Shown here: in pieces, positions 40,876-53,074 of the stretch | How the letters are laid out: each line of letters starts with the position of its first letter | How positions within the stretch are numbered: position 1 is the stretch's first letter | NCBI GenBank assembly: GCA_021848725.1 | Contig: JAJZTS010000004.1 | Location: 25,694 to 89,693, forward strand | From: Pseudomonadota bacterium | GTDB taxonomy: Bacteria; Pseudomonadota; Gammaproteobacteria; Burkholderiales; Thiobacillaceae | Direction: 5' to 3' | Length of the DNA: 64,000 nt | The notes under the pieces: model-generated | What the model was told of the DNA's origin: nothing | What the model saw: the letters and a program-made list of their open reading frames with translations, nothing else | Databases searched by the model: none | Translations under genes and position numbers: made by a program

Positions 40876-40892
40876 TCGGCGCGAGCTATGGT

Positions 40893-40921
40893 AAAAAGCC
40901 GGCTTAAGCCGGCTTTTTTTT
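40893..40921 (+). terminator. Strong bidirectional terminator after rplQ
   Basis: AAGCCGGC-TTAA-GCCGGCTT stem with a run of A on the 5' side and eight T on the 3' side. It ends the ribosomal/RNA polymerase supercluster and could also stop transcription from the other direction. Confidence 0.93.
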
Positions 40922-40955
40922 CGCCTACTGCCGGTGACCATCACGGGGGAGTGCG

Positions 40956-41738
40956 ATGAAGATTCGGATGTATCAAGTCGATGCCTTTGCCGCTCGGCTG
41001 TTCGAGGGCAACCCGGCGGCGATCTGTCCGCTTGAAGCGTGGCTGGACGATGCGGTCATGCAGGCCATCGCTCAAGAGAACAATCTGTCGGAGACCGCCT
41101 TCTTCGTCCCCAGCGCGGGCCATTTCCATCTGCGCTGGTTTACGCCGAACAAGGAAGTCGATCTGTGCGGCCACGCCACGCTGGCGACGGCGCATGTACT
41201 GTACGAACACATGGGCTACACACACGCTCAAGCTGTATTCGACACTCGTAGCGGTGCGCTGATTGTCAGCAAGCAAGCCAAGGGGCTGGTCATGGACTTC
41301 CCGGCCATACACGCCGAGGCCTGTCTGTTGCCGTCTGCGCTGGCAGCCGGCCTTGGCTGCCAGCCCTTGGAGGTGTTGGCCGCGGAGGATTACCTCGTGC
41401 GTTTGGCGGATGAGGATCAAGTGCGGCAGTTGGCGCCGGGTATGGCGGCACTCAGCCGCCTGGATCGCCGCGGCGTCTGCATCACCGCGCCGGGTCGCGA
41501 GGCGGATTTCGTCAGCCGTTTCTTCGCGCCCAAGTATGGGATCCCCGAAGACCCGGTGACCGGTTCCGCCCATTGCATGTTGGCGCCATATTGGGCGGCA
41601 CGTCTGAACAAGACCGAGCTACATGCAAGACAGATCTCGCCACGCGGCGGCGATGTGCAGTGCGAGTTGCGCGGCGAGCGCGTGATGCTGGCGGGCCAGG
41701 CGGTTACCTATATGACGGCCGAGATCGATTTGCCATGA
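40956..41738 (+). CDS. PhzF-family isomerase/epimerase
   Basis: This enzyme belongs to the PhzF/diaminopimelate-epimerase-like fold. The 260-residue protein has the catalytic Glu46 in NNLSETAFF, the mirror-image motif DLCGHATLATAHV and the PVTGSAHC turn that binds substrate carboxylates. In-cell substrate is unknown; relatives act on trans-2,3-dihydro-3-hydroxyanthranilate, but no phenazine genes are nearby, so a housekeeping role is likelier. It begins a new transcript after the terminator and its stop overlaps the next ATG (ATGA). Confidence 0.88.
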   Translation: MKIRMYQVDAFAARLFEGNPAAICPLEAWLDDAVMQAIAQENNLSETAFFVPSAGHFHLRWFTPNKEVDLCGHATLATAHVLYEHMGYTHAQAVFDTRSGALIVSKQAKGLVMDFPAIHAEACLLPSALAAGLGCQPLEVLAAEDYLVRLADEDQVRQLAPGMAALSRLDRRGVCITAPGREADFVSRFFAPKYGIPEDPVTGSAHCMLAPYWAARLNKTELHARQISPRGGDVQCELRGERVMLAGQAVTYMTAEIDLP

Positions 41739-42496
41739 ATACGCCGATGCTGGTGCTGTTCACCGATTACGGCTGGGCCGATCCCTATGTCGGCCAGGTG
41801 AAGGCAGTGCTGGCGAGCGAGGCGCCGGGCGTGCCGGTGATCGATCTCCTGCACGGCGCGCCGGATTTCAATGCCCATGCCGGGGCGCATCTGCTCGATG
41901 CCCTGTGTCGCAATTTTCCGGCTGGCAGCGTGTTCTTCTGCGTGGTCGATCCCGGTGTCGGCGGCCCGCGCCAAGCGGTCGTCGTCGAAGCACATGGCCG
42001 CTGGTTTGTCGGCCCGGACAATGGCTTGCTCTCCGTCGTGGCGGCTCGGGCCGGCCAGGTGCGGACCTGGCGTATCGTTTGGCAGCCTGCGCGCATGTCC
42101 GCCACCTTTCACGGGCGCGATCTGTTCGCCCCGATTGCGGCCTGGATCGCCGCCGGCCAGTTTCCCCAAGACAAGCTAAAGCGCTATGACAAACTCGAGG
42201 TGGAATTCGATGCCGCCGATCTGCCCCGCATCATCTATCTCGATCACTATGGCAATGCTTGGACTGGGCTGCGCGGAGGCCTGATGGCCGGTGAGGTGGC
42301 ACTCGAAGTGAAAGGCCGGCCGCTGCCGCACTATCGAACCTTCGGCGAGGCCGGCAAGGGCGAGGCCTTCTGGCATGTGAACAGCGCCGGCTTGGTGGAG
42401 ATCGCGGCTAATCGGGCCAACGCCGCCGAACTGCTGGGATTGAAAGTAGGCGATCTGGTCAGCTTATCAGGATCGCCCGATAGTCGTTTACATTAG
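41735..42496 (+). CDS. S-adenosylmethionine hydrolase / hydroxide adenosyltransferase (DUF62 family)
   Basis: This 253-residue protein has LFTDYGWADPYVGQVKAVL near the N-terminus, VDPGVGG around residue 72 and GPDNGLLS around 93, all typical of the SAM-hydroxide adenosyltransferase (duf62/SalL-fluorinase-related) family, which hydrolyses SAM to adenosine and methionine. The true start overlaps the PhzF stop, since the upstream extension is a shadow. It converges on the glycerate kinase gene; the two 3' ends overlap by 38 bp. Confidence 0.85.
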   Translation: MNTPMLVLFTDYGWADPYVGQVKAVLASEAPGVPVIDLLHGAPDFNAHAGAHLLDALCRNFPAGSVFFCVVDPGVGGPRQAVVVEAHGRWFVGPDNGLLSVVAARAGQVRTWRIVWQPARMSATFHGRDLFAPIAAWIAAGQFPQDKLKRYDKLEVEFDAADLPRIIYLDHYGNAWTGLRGGLMAGEVALEVKGRPLPHYRTFGEAGKGEAFWHVNSAGLVEIAANRANAAELLGLKVGDLVSLSGSPDSRLH

Positions 42497-43730
42497 TCAG
42501 CGTCGGCCCGGTGACCAGCAGGTCGTCCAACCCCGCGAAGAAGCGGTAGGCGTCGTTGTCGGCCAGGCAACGTTGGCCATCGATGCCGGCCTGCTTGGCC
42601 CGCGCCAAACTGTCCGGTGCGATGAGCGCGCCGGCATTGTCCTCGGTGCCATCGATGCCGTCGGTATCCGCCGCCAGGGCATAGGCGCCCGCCAGACCGT
42701 TCAAGTGCAACGCCAGGCTCAACAGATATTCCGCGTTGCGGCCGCCCCGGCCTGGACCGGTTACCGTCACCGAGGTCTCGCCCCCTGAGAGCACCGCCAC
42801 GGGCGCTGGCCCTGGCCGGTCATGGTGGCGTATCTCTTGCGCCAGGGCCGCGTGCGCTTGCGCCACTTCCCGTGCCTCGCCGATCACCGTGTCGCCCAGG
42901 ATGACCGGGGTGACGCCCCGTTCGGCAAAGAAACTGGCGGCCGCATCCAAGGCCATACGGCCCTTGGCGATCACGCGATTTTCGACATGGGCAAAGCAGG
43001 GCCGGCCGGCCTTGGGCGTGTCGGCGATCTCGCCGCGGACGCCGAGCGTCAAATGCCGTGTGACGGCCTCGGGTGCGCCGACCTGCCAGCGTTGCAACAC
43101 CGCCAAGGCATCGGCATAGGTGGTCGGGTCGGGTGCGAAGGGGCCGGAGGCGATGTGGGTCGCGGCATCGCCGGCCACGTCGGACACGATCAGCGCCAAG
43201 ACCGGCGCCCGGGTCACTGCGGCGAGCTGGCCGCCGAGGGTGCGGCTCAAATGCTTGCGTACGGTGTTGATGTCTTCGATCGGCGCGCTCGAGCGCAGCA
43301 AGGCGTGAGTGGTGGCTTGAATGTCGGCCAGGCCCAGGCCTGGCGCCGGCAAGGTGAGCAGGCTGGAGCCGCCGCCCGAGATCAGGGCCAGGATCAGGTC
43401 GTTTTCGTTTGCGCCAGCGCAGAGGTCATGCAGGCGCTGGGCCGCATCGAGGCCGGCCGCATCGGGCAGCGGATGACCGGCCTCGATGACCTCGATGCGC
43501 TCGGTCGGCAGGGCATGGCCATGACGGGTGATGACCAATCCGCCGAGCGGTGCCTGTTTCGGCCAGTGCCGTTCGACACAGCGGGCCATGGCCGCAGCGG
43601 CCTTGCCGGCGCCGACGACGAGGGTCTTGCCCTGCGGAGGCTGGGGCAGGTGGACAGGTAGCACGGCTTCGGCCTGGACGCTGGCGACGGCGACGCGAAA
43701 CGATTCGGCCAGGAGTTCGCGCGGTGTCAT
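42459..43730 (-). CDS. Glycerate 2-kinase (MOFRL/GckA type; often annotated hydroxypyruvate reductase TtuD)
   Basis: This 423-residue enzyme phosphorylates D-glycerate, probably to 2-phosphoglycerate, linking it to central metabolism. It has VVGAGKAAAAMA at residues 38-49, the SGGGSSLL motif in the middle and the MOFRL signature SGGETSVTVTGPGRGGRNAEY toward the C-terminus. It lies 4 bp downstream of the RluF-like gene. The older label TtuD refers to the same family, but sequence favours the kinase. Confidence 0.88.
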   Translation of the reverse strand: MTPRELLAESFRVAVASVQAEAVLPVHLPQPPQGKTLVVGAGKAAAAMARCVERHWPKQAPLGGLVITRHGHALPTERIEVIEAGHPLPDAAGLDAAQRLHDLCAGANENDLILALISGGGSSLLTLPAPGLGLADIQATTHALLRSSAPIEDINTVRKHLSRTLGGQLAAVTRAPVLALIVSDVAGDAATHIASGPFAPDPTTYADALAVLQRWQVGAPEAVTRHLTLGVRGEIADTPKAGRPCFAHVENRVIAKGRMALDAAASFFAERGVTPVILGDTVIGEAREVAQAHAALAQEIRHHDRPGPAPVAVLSGGETSVTVTGPGRGGRNAEYLLSLALHLNGLAGAYALAADTDGIDGTEDNAGALIAPDSLARAKQAGIDGQRCLADNDAYRFFAGLDDLLVTGPTLTNVNDYRAILIS

Positions 43731-43734
43731 GGCG

Positions 43735-44466
43735 CTAAAAGCGCTCGTCCTCGCGCAGATAGCGCCACTGGCCGAGCGGCAACTCGCCCAGACGCACGCG
43801 GCCGATGCGCACCCGCTTGAGGCCGACCACCTTGAGGCCGACCAGTTCGCACATCCGGCGAATCTGCCGCTTGCGGCCCTCTTTCAAGATGAAGCGCAAC
43901 TGGTCTTTGTTCTGCCAGCTCACCTTGGCCGGCCGCAGTTGGTGGCCGTCGAGCGACAGGCCGTGGTTGAGCAGGGCCAGGCCGTCGTCGGATAGCCGGC
44001 CCTCCACCCGCACCAGGTATTCCTTTTCCACCTCGGAGTCGTCGCCGATCAATTGCCGGGCGATGCGGCCGTCCTGGGTGAGCACCAACAAGCCGGTCGA
44101 GTCGATGTCCAGCCGGCCGGCCGGGGCCAGGCCGCGTAGCTGTGCCGGGCTGAAGGCCGGGCCGCGGCTCTCTTGCCATTGGGTGTTGCGCTGGATCAGC
44201 GTCACGGCCGGCGTGAAGCCCGGCTCCGGTTGGCCGGAGACATAGCCTACCGGCTTGTGCAGCAACACGGTCACCCGGCGCTGTTGCTGCTGGTCCGCCT
44301 GCTGGGCGAGCTTGATCTCGCAGTTCGGGGCCACCCGGGTGCCGAGCACGTCGACCTTCCGGCCGTCGACAAAGACCCAGCCGCGCTCGATATAGGCATC
44401 GGCCTCGCGCCGCGAGCACAGCCCGCGTTCGGCCATGAGCTTGGACAGGCGGACAGGTTCGGACAT
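43735..44466 (-). CDS. Pseudouridine synthase of the RluF/RsuA group
   Basis: The protein has an N-terminal S4 RNA-binding domain (about residues 4-50) and the catalytic RsuA-family motif [10 protein letters not shown] with Asp120. The C-terminal stretch [20 protein letters not shown] and IPLG-type LPLGQWRYL resemble RluF (23S U2604), but RluB or RluE cannot be excluded. The 243-residue start is chosen at [11 protein letters not shown]; an ATG nine codons upstream is possible. It is first in a two-gene unit with the glycerate kinase. Confidence 0.82.
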   Translation of the reverse strand: MSEPVRLSKLMAERGLCSRREADAYIERGWVFVDGRKVDVLGTRVAPNCEIKLAQQADQQQQRRVTVLLHKPVGYVSGQPEPGFTPAVTLIQRNTQWQESRGPAFSPAQLRGLAPAGRLDIDSTGLLVLTQDGRIARQLIGDDSEVEKEYLVRVEGRLSDDGLALLNHGLSLDGHQLRPAKVSWQNKDQLRFILKEGRKRQIRRMCELVGLKVVGLKRVRIGRVRLGELPLGQWRYLREDERF

Positions 44467-44677
44467 GGGCGGTTCTCGTGGCTGGCGCAACAAAACGCAA
44501 GGCCGGCAGCTTACACCGAAATCTCCGGCGCCGCCGCGCTACAGGGGCGCTCATGCTTGGGGAGGAGTTGCATCCGCGCGGATTTGGCTATCGGGCTTGA
44601 ATCCCTTGGTTGACGGGTGCGCGTGCGTTGGGGATTCTTCGGCACGGTGCCTGGAACTTCCCGTCTCATGCAACCGC

Positions 44678-46057
44678 CTAGCATCTGCCGTTCGTAATGG
44701 TGCAAACCCACAAGAAAGTGTGATTCACTGCCATATTAGTGAACGTGTCGTTGTCCGTGTCCGGGTCATCACTGCGCCCATAGCCGATGTACAACTGACC
44801 GCCTTCGAGGTAACGCATAAAATCCAAACTGAAATTATTAACGATACTTAGCGGCATGGCCTCCTGCAGGCTGCTCGTGGTCTCGTAGGGGGTCCCATAA
44901 GCTCTACTCCAGCCTTTTGTTTTGCTCAGGAAGTAATATTCCTTCAATGCCACGTTCTCGAACATGACGTAGGTCGCTCCAGGCTTGCCAACGTCGGTGA
45001 AACCTGGCGAGACCGTACCCGTTATACTGACATTCGTCCCTGTCACTGTCGTGGTTGCCGTGGCAAGCTTGCTGGGTGTTGGGGGAGAAAAGAACGTCCC
45101 CTTCGAAGTTGTCGCATATAGCGCACCGGCTTTTGCAACCAAGGCATTGACGGTTCCCGCTCCCAGGGTGGCAGAACCTGCCGAAGCACGCCACGTCGCG
45201 CCGCCATCGCTTGATTCGTAAAGCGCGCCATTGGCCCCTCCCGCATAAAGCTTGGATCTGTCGGCGGCGATTGCAGTAGGAACGAAAGACAAGGACGTCT
45301 TGATAAAATCATTCTGGCCGCTCGATAAAATATAAGCGCCATCTCCCTCGGCGAGGGCCAAAACATTACCGTCGCTCGTGACCTGGATATCGGTCACTTT
45401 TCTGCCGTTCAGCCCCTTGAGCGCCCAGGTCTGTCCCTCGTTAGTGGAAGCGTAGACGCCCACCGAGGTGCCAGCGAGCAGTAAATTACCCAACGTGGCA
45501 CGCACTGCCAGTACCGGCCTATTGGAAACAAACGGTGGGGAGCCTGTCGTGGGCAGGCCATTACTGCTAACGTTCGTCCAGCTTGCCCTATCGCGGCTCG
45601 TCCACACCCGACCGAAACTCGATGACAGTACATAGGTGTTGCCGGCAGTCAGCGTGATGCCGGAAATCGGATATGCCTCATCGCTTATAAGCAACAAGCC
45701 AGTAGCGGTTTGGGCCCAGGTTGCGCCGGCATCGGTGGAATACAAAATTCCCTTTTGCGTGCCCAGCCAATAGGTCTTGTCGGCGGCCGTATAGGTGAGA
45801 CTGGTATATGGTTGGTTGCTTGCAGAGGGTGCAAGCGTCGTCCAGGTTTTGCCATTGTCAGCACTCTTCGATACGCCACTGCCGCTCCCGCCTAGCAGCG
45901 TACCGTTCTCCCCAGCCGCCAACCACTGGAACGTGTTCGTCGATACCATCGACAGATCCGCGAATGCCGGTGCGACGGACGCCATGCTGCTTACGACAAA
46001 CAGCAACCCTGAAACAAACATTTTGATAGAACCCACAAATCCCCCTATTTTTTTCAC
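44678..46057 (-). CDS. Secreted Asp-box (BNR) beta-propeller protein of unknown function
   Basis: The 459-residue product has a signal peptide ending about AFA33. At least five Asp-box repeats follow: SKSADNGKTW (63-72), YSTDAGATW (106-114), TSRDRASW, ASTNEGQTW and ESSDGGATW. They predict a seven-blade-like sialidase/Ycf48-type propeller. The C-terminal third ends with LEGGQLYIGYGRSDDPD, a surface-protein-like domain. The gene is AT-richer than its neighbours: line 45301-45360 counts 50% GC against 77% for line 46741-46800 in uvrA. The start is GTG; ATG twelve codons later is an alternative. Function and the sugar or protein ligand are unknown. The 211-bp gap to the RluF gene holds nothing clear. 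Confidence 0.8.
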   Translation of the reverse strand: MKKIGGFVGSIKMFVSGLLFVVSSMASVAPAFADLSMVSTNTFQWLAAGENGTLLGGSGSGVSKSADNGKTWTTLAPSASNQPYTSLTYTAADKTYWLGTQKGILYSTDAGATWAQTATGLLLISDEAYPISGITLTAGNTYVLSSSFGRVWTSRDRASWTNVSSNGLPTTGSPPFVSNRPVLAVRATLGNLLLAGTSVGVYASTNEGQTWALKGLNGRKVTDIQVTSDGNVLALAEGDGAYILSSGQNDFIKTSLSFVPTAIAADRSKLYAGGANGALYESSDGGATWRASAGSATLGAGTVNALVAKAGALYATTSKGTFFSPPTPSKLATATTTVTGTNVSITGTVSPGFTDVGKPGATYVMFENVALKEYYFLSKTKGWSRAYGTPYETTSSLQEAMPLSIVNNFSLDFMRYLEGGQLYIGYGRSDDPDTDNDTFTNMAVNHTFLWVCTITNGRC

Positions 46058-46077
46058 AAAGAGAATGAAGCCTTGAA

Positions 46078-46101
46078 ACTAAAGGGTTTATTGGGGCCAA
46101 G

Positions 46102-46105
<4 letters not shown>
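46078..46105 (-). promoter_or_regulatory. Candidate promoter of the propeller gene, over the uvrA stop
   Basis: On the minus strand TTGACT, 16-bp spacer and TTTAGT. The TGA stop of uvrA lies within the -35. The -10 is a four-of-six match, so this is a tentative call. Confidence 0.4.
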
Positions 46106-48939
<2,834 letters not shown>

Positions 48940-48966
48940 TGCTCGGCCTGAGAAAGCAAAACGGCT

Positions 48967-48996
48967 AATATACGCAAATTTCGGCGTTTGCCTCAA
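48967..48996 (-). promoter_or_regulatory. Probable sigma-70 promoter of uvrA
   Basis: On the minus strand TTGAGG, 18-bp spacer and TATATT (five of six). It lies in the 59-bp divergent gap, with the -35 edge 2 bp from the yajR start codon. No CTGT-N8-ACAG-type LexA site is visible. Confidence 0.6.
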
Positions 48997-48998
48997 AT

Positions 48999-50381
48999 AT
49001 GTCTTCCGAAGCTGTTTCCATGACCCGCTCGGAACGCCGGGCGGCAGGCTCGCTCGCGGCCATTTTCGGCCTGCGCATGCTGGGCATGTTCCTGATCCTG
49101 CCGGTGTTCTCGCTCTATGCCCAGCATCTGCCGGGCGGCCAGGACAAGGCCCTGGTCGGCCTGGCCCTGGGTATGTACGGCCTGACCCAGGCCTTGCTGA
49201 TGCTGCCCTTCGGCATGGCCTCGGACCGCTGGGGGCGCAAGCCGGTGATCATCGTGGGCTTGATCATCTTCGCCTTGGGCAGTTTCTTGGCGGCCAGCGC
49301 AAGCGACATCTATACGGTCATCTTCGGCCGCGCGCTGCAAGGTGCCGGCGCGATCTCGGCGGCGATCACCGCCTTGCTGGCCGACCTCACGCGGGAGGAG
49401 AAGCGCACCCACGCCATGGCCATGATCGGCGGCACCATCGCCCTGACCTTTGCCATTTCTCTCGCCGGCGGTCCGCTGCTTTACCGTTGGATCGGCGTGC
49501 CCGGCATCTTCGCCATGACTGGGGTGCTGGCCTTGCTGGCCATCGGGGTCGTCAAGTTCGTGACGCCGAATCCGGGCGTGACCGCCTTCCACTCGGATGC
49601 CCAAGCCAGTATGGGCCGCCTGCGCGGCGTGTTGCGCGACACCGAACTGTTGCGGCTGAACTATGGCATCTTTGCGCTGCATGCCGCGCAGATGGCGATG
49701 TTCGTCATCGTGCCGTTGGCCTTGCACGAGGCGGGCGGGCTCTCCGCCAGTTCGCATTGGCAGGTCTACTTGCCTGTGCTGCTCGGCTCTTTCGTGGTCT
49801 TGGTGCCGGCCATCATCTACGCCGAGAAGTATGGCCGCATGAAGCAGGTCTTCGTCGCCGCCGTGGCCTTGATGTTGCTCGCCCAGATCGGCTTCAGTCT
49901 GGCCATGGGCCACTTCGCCGAAATCGTTGCGGCCCTGTTTGCCTATTTCGTCGCCTTCAATATCTTGGAGGCGAGTCTGCCCTCGCTGATTTCCAAGGTG
50001 GCGCCGCCCGAGGCTAAAGGCACGGCCATGGGGGTATACAATACGAGCCAAGCCTTGGGCCTGTTTTTTGGCGGTGCCGTCGGTGGTTGGCTGGCCAAGG
50101 CTTGGGGCTATTCCGCCGTGTTCGTCTTCTGCGCGGTGCTGGTCGGCTTCTGGCTTGTGTTGGCGAAAAGTATGCGGCCGCCGATGCGGGTGAAGACCCA
50201 GATGTTCCATATCGGTCAACTCGATGTAGCCGCAGCGCAGATGTTGGCGGCCCGGCTGAAGGTGTTCGCTGGCGTAGAATCGGTGACGGTTCTGGCGGAC
50301 GAAGGGGTGGTGATGCTCAAGGTCAGCCAGATCGGCTGGGATGAGGACGGCGTGAGACACGCATTGCAAGGGGGAGTTTGA
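48999..50381 (+). CDS. YajR-type MFS permease with C-terminal YAM domain
   Basis: This 460-residue inner-membrane protein has 12 predicted helices of the major facilitator fold. The motif A loop [16 protein letters not shown] follows helix 2. The last roughly 65 residues ([20 protein letters not shown]) form a ferredoxin-like YAM domain, as in E. coli YajR. The substrate is unknown. The start ATG is followed seven codons later by another possible ATG. ssb starts at the base after its stop. Confidence 0.86.
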   Translation: MSSEAVSMTRSERRAAGSLAAIFGLRMLGMFLILPVFSLYAQHLPGGQDKALVGLALGMYGLTQALLMLPFGMASDRWGRKPVIIVGLIIFALGSFLAASASDIYTVIFGRALQGAGAISAAITALLADLTREEKRTHAMAMIGGTIALTFAISLAGGPLLYRWIGVPGIFAMTGVLALLAIGVVKFVTPNPGVTAFHSDAQASMGRLRGVLRDTELLRLNYGIFALHAAQMAMFVIVPLALHEAGGLSASSHWQVYLPVLLGSFVVLVPAIIYAEKYGRMKQVFVAAVALMLLAQIGFSLAMGHFAEIVAALFAYFVAFNILEASLPSLISKVAPPEAKGTAMGVYNTSQALGLFFGGAVGGWLAKAWGYSAVFVFCAVLVGFWLVLAKSMRPPMRVKTQMFHIGQLDVAAAQMLAARLKVFAGVESVTVLADEGVVMLKVSQIGWDEDGVRHALQGGV

Positions 50382-50837
50382 ATGGCTTCGGTGAACAAGG
50401 TAATTCTGGTCGGCAACCTGGGCGCGGACCCGGAAACGCGCTACATGCCCAGCGGCGATGCGGTGACCACCATCCGTTTGGCGACCACCGATCGTTTCAA
50501 GGACAAGAGTGGCGAGAAACAAGAACGCACCGAATGGCACCGTGTGGTGTTCTTCGGCAAGCTGGCCGAGATTGCCGGCGAGTATCTGAAGAAGGGCCGT
50601 CCGGTCTATGTCGAGGGCAGCCTGCGCACCCGCGAATGGGAGAAGGACGGCGTCAAACGGTACTCCACCGAGATCGTCGCCAACGAGATGCAGATGCTCG
50701 GTAGTCGCGGTGAAGGCGGTGGCGGCGGCTCCTGGGGCGGCGGCGAGGAGTCGGGCGGCGGCCGCGGCAAGCCGGCCAGTTCCGGCGGCGGTTCCGGCGG
50801 CGGCTTTGACGATATCGACGACGACATCCCGTTCTAA
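50382..50837 (+). CDS. ssb: Single-stranded DNA-binding protein
   Basis: SSB protects single-stranded DNA and recruits repair and replication proteins. The 151-residue product has an OB fold ([20 protein letters not shown], residues 1-20), a Gly/Ser-rich linker and the conserved acidic tip DDDIPF that binds partners. It directly follows yajR; uvrA next door is a common ssb neighbour. Confidence 0.98.
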   Translation: MASVNKVILVGNLGADPETRYMPSGDAVTTIRLATTDRFKDKSGEKQERTEWHRVVFFGKLAEIAGEYLKKGRPVYVEGSLRTREWEKDGVKRYSTEIVANEMQMLGSRGEGGGGGSWGGGEESGGGRGKPASSGGGSGGGFDDIDDDIPF

Positions 50838-50852
50838 CCCCTCTTCGCTGTC

Positions 50853-51470
50853 ATGAAGGCCATTCTTGCCGATGACCATGCCCTGTTTCGAGACGGTTTC
50901 GCGCTGCTGCTGAAACAACTCGACCCGCAGGCCACGGTGCTGGAGGCGGCGAGCTTATTCGAGGTCTTGTCTCAGGCCGAGCAGAATGCCGATACCGATT
51001 TGGTGCTGCTGGATTTGTCGATGCCCGGCATGTCCGGCGTGGACAGCGTGCAAGACCTGTTGAACCGCTTTCCCGGTATCCCCGTCGTGATCCTGTCGGC
51101 CATCGAGTCGCGTCCGTTGGTCGAGGCCTTGCTGGAGATCGGCGTGGCGGGCTTCATCCCCAAATCGTCTTCTTCGCAAATCATGTTTTCCGCTTTGCGC
51201 CTGGTGCTGTCGGGTGGGATCTATATCCCGCCGCAATTGCTCGGTTCCGCTGTCGAGATCACCGACGGCAGTGTGCTGTCGCGCTTGACCGATCGTCAGC
51301 GCGAGGTGTTGCGCTTGCTGGCCGACGGCAAGACGAACAAGCAAATCTGCCGCGACCTCGATCTGAGCCAGGGCACGGTCAAGGCGCATCTGAATGGGGT
51401 TTACCGGGCGCTCGGCGTCGCCAATCGCACCGAGGCCGCCTTGTTGGCGCGCCGTCTCAATCTAGTCTAG
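50853..51470 (+). CDS. NarL/FixJ-type two-component response regulator
   Basis: This 205-residue protein has a receiver domain (residues 1-120) with acidic D7/D8, phospho-acceptor D54 and Lys104. A LuxR-type helix-turn-helix follows (about 145-190: LTDRQREVLRLLADGKTNKQ and LSQGTVKAHLNGVYRALG). It is thus a DNA-binding transcription regulator. It lies 55 bp before a hybrid kinase gene, the probable partner. Targets are not known; the fadL gene next in line is a candidate. Confidence 0.93.
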   Translation: MKAILADDHALFRDGFALLLKQLDPQATVLEAASLFEVLSQAEQNADTDLVLLDLSMPGMSGVDSVQDLLNRFPGIPVVILSAIESRPLVEALLEIGVAGFIPKSSSSQIMFSALRLVLSGGIYIPPQLLGSAVEITDGSVLSRLTDRQREVLRLLADGKTNKQICRDLDLSQGTVKAHLNGVYRALGVANRTEAALLARRLNLV

Positions 51471-51525
51471 TCGCTGCCGGTCAAGTCACGATGCCCGCCT
51501 GTATTGATGTGAGTGGAGGCTGGGC

Positions 51526-53037
51526 ATGAGGCTACGCATGCGGTGGGCCTGGCTCATGCTGCTGCCGGCCAGTGCGTTGCTGGTGTTTTCGGCGGCCTAT
51601 TTTTTTCTAAATAGCCCAGTAGGTCGGCAGGCAGGCGATACGTTTGCCGGAGTGGTCTTGGTCATGGCGGTGTCGGCTATGGTCGCGGCGGGGTTGGCCG
51701 CCTATGTCCTGGCGATGCGACGGTTGCGTGCGCTCGATGCGTTAACCGCCGTGGTCGGGGATGCGCTTGGGCCCGACGTCCAGATTGGCCCAGGCGATGA
51801 TCTCGAAGCGCTGCGGCAAGGGGTCGAGGCCATGGCAAGGCGGTTGTCGGCATTGCGCAGCGATATGCAGCAGCATGTCGCGCAGGCGACGGCTGAACTG
51901 ACCCGGCAAAAGCAAGCGATCGAACTGGCAAGCCAGGCCAAGTCGCGTTTTCTCGCCTCCGCCAGCCACGATTTGCGGCAGCCCATGCATGCGATCGGCT
52001 TGTTCGCGTCGGCCTTGGAGCCGCATGTGGCGACCGCGGAGGGCAAGGCGATCTTGGACAAGATCCAGGCTTCGCTGGCCACGACCGAGAGCCTGTTCAG
52101 CGCCGTGCTCGATGTCTCCCGATTGGATGCCGGCAGCGTTCAGCCGCAAGTGGGCCGGGTATCCGTGACGCATTTGTTGGAGCGGCTGCGCGACGATTTT
52201 CAGTATGAAGCGGCGGCGCATGGGCTTCGCATTCGACTGCGCGGCGCGGCTTACCACGTAGAAAGCGACCCCGTTCTGCTCGATCGCATCTTGCGCAATC
52301 TGGTTTCGAACGCGTTGCGCTACACCGACAAGGGCGGCATCTTGTTGGCCGCCCGGCGTCATGGCGACCATATCCGCTTTCAGGTTTGGGATAGCGGTAT
52401 TGGCATTCCCGCCGAGCACTTTTCCAGCATCTTCACCGAGTTTTATCAGGTTCAACCCGTCCGGCCAGGGCGCATGAAAGGGCTGGGCCTCGGCTTGGCC
52501 ATCGTCGATCGCTTGGCGCGGCTGCTCGGCCATCGGCTCGAGGTGCGCTCGGTTGCGGGTAAGGGCTCGGTGTTCAATCTCGACGTGCCGCTGGCGGGGT
52601 CAGCGTTATCGGGTGGCGCGCGCGCGATGGAGGCGCCCGTTGCCGCATATGCCCGCCTTGAAGGCCGGGTGCTATTGCTGGACGACGATGAGGAGGTGCT
52701 GGATGCCCTTGGCACTTTGTTGCAGGGGTGGGGTTTGGATGTCACCATCGCGCGTGACGGCACGGAAGCGATGCGGCAATTGCGGCAACCGCCGTCGCTG
52801 GTGGTGACCGATTATCGACTGGGCGCGAGCGAAAGCGGATTGGATGTCGTGGATCGGCTGCGTCACTTGTTTCGCGGGGCGATGTTTCCCGTGATCGTGA
52901 TTACGGGCGATATGGCCGGGGCCTGCAAGCGAAGCGTGGAAGCGCGTGCCTATCCGCTGCTGAACAAGCCGGTGCACCCGGCCAAGCTGAGGGCCTTGGT
53001 GACAAGACTGTTGCGGCGGGACCCGGCTTCGGCCTAA
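51526..53037 (+). CDS. Membrane hybrid histidine kinase with C-terminal receiver
   Basis: This 503-residue protein has two predicted membrane helices (about 9-28 and 41-64). HisKA with H148 in SASHDLRQPMHAIG follows. Next is an HATPase domain with N262 (NLVSNALRYTDKGG), DSGIGIPAE and GLGLGLAIVD. It ends in a receiver domain with D387/D388 and phospho-acceptor D429. The H-box QPMHAIGLF places it in the family of FixL/LuxR-partnered kinases with a short periplasmic region. It probably phosphorylates the NarL-type regulator upstream. Confidence 0.9.
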   Translation: MRLRMRWAWLMLLPASALLVFSAAYFFLNSPVGRQAGDTFAGVVLVMAVSAMVAAGLAAYVLAMRRLRALDALTAVVGDALGPDVQIGPGDDLEALRQGVEAMARRLSALRSDMQQHVAQATAELTRQKQAIELASQAKSRFLASASHDLRQPMHAIGLFASALEPHVATAEGKAILDKIQASLATTESLFSAVLDVSRLDAGSVQPQVGRVSVTHLLERLRDDFQYEAAAHGLRIRLRGAAYHVESDPVLLDRILRNLVSNALRYTDKGGILLAARRHGDHIRFQVWDSGIGIPAEHFSSIFTEFYQVQPVRPGRMKGLGLGLAIVDRLARLLGHRLEVRSVAGKGSVFNLDVPLAGSALSGGARAMEAPVAAYARLEGRVLLLDDDEEVLDALGTLLQGWGLDVTIARDGTEAMRQLRQPPSLVVTDYRLGASESGLDVVDRLRHLFRGAMFPVIVITGDMAGACKRSVEARAYPLLNKPVHPAKLRALVTRLLRRDPASA

Positions 53038-53074
53038 AGTTACGCAGCTGTCTGGAGGTATGAAGGAGAACGGA

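Noticed and set aside
40956..41738. Phenazine biosynthesis from the PhzF homologue.
   Set aside because: No other phz genes are near, and PhzF-fold proteins are common in bacteria that make no phenazines.
44467..44677. Short frames between the RluF-like gene and the propeller gene.
   Set aside because: None has a ribosome-binding site or similarity; a small GGCAC/GTGCC palindrome there has no T run.
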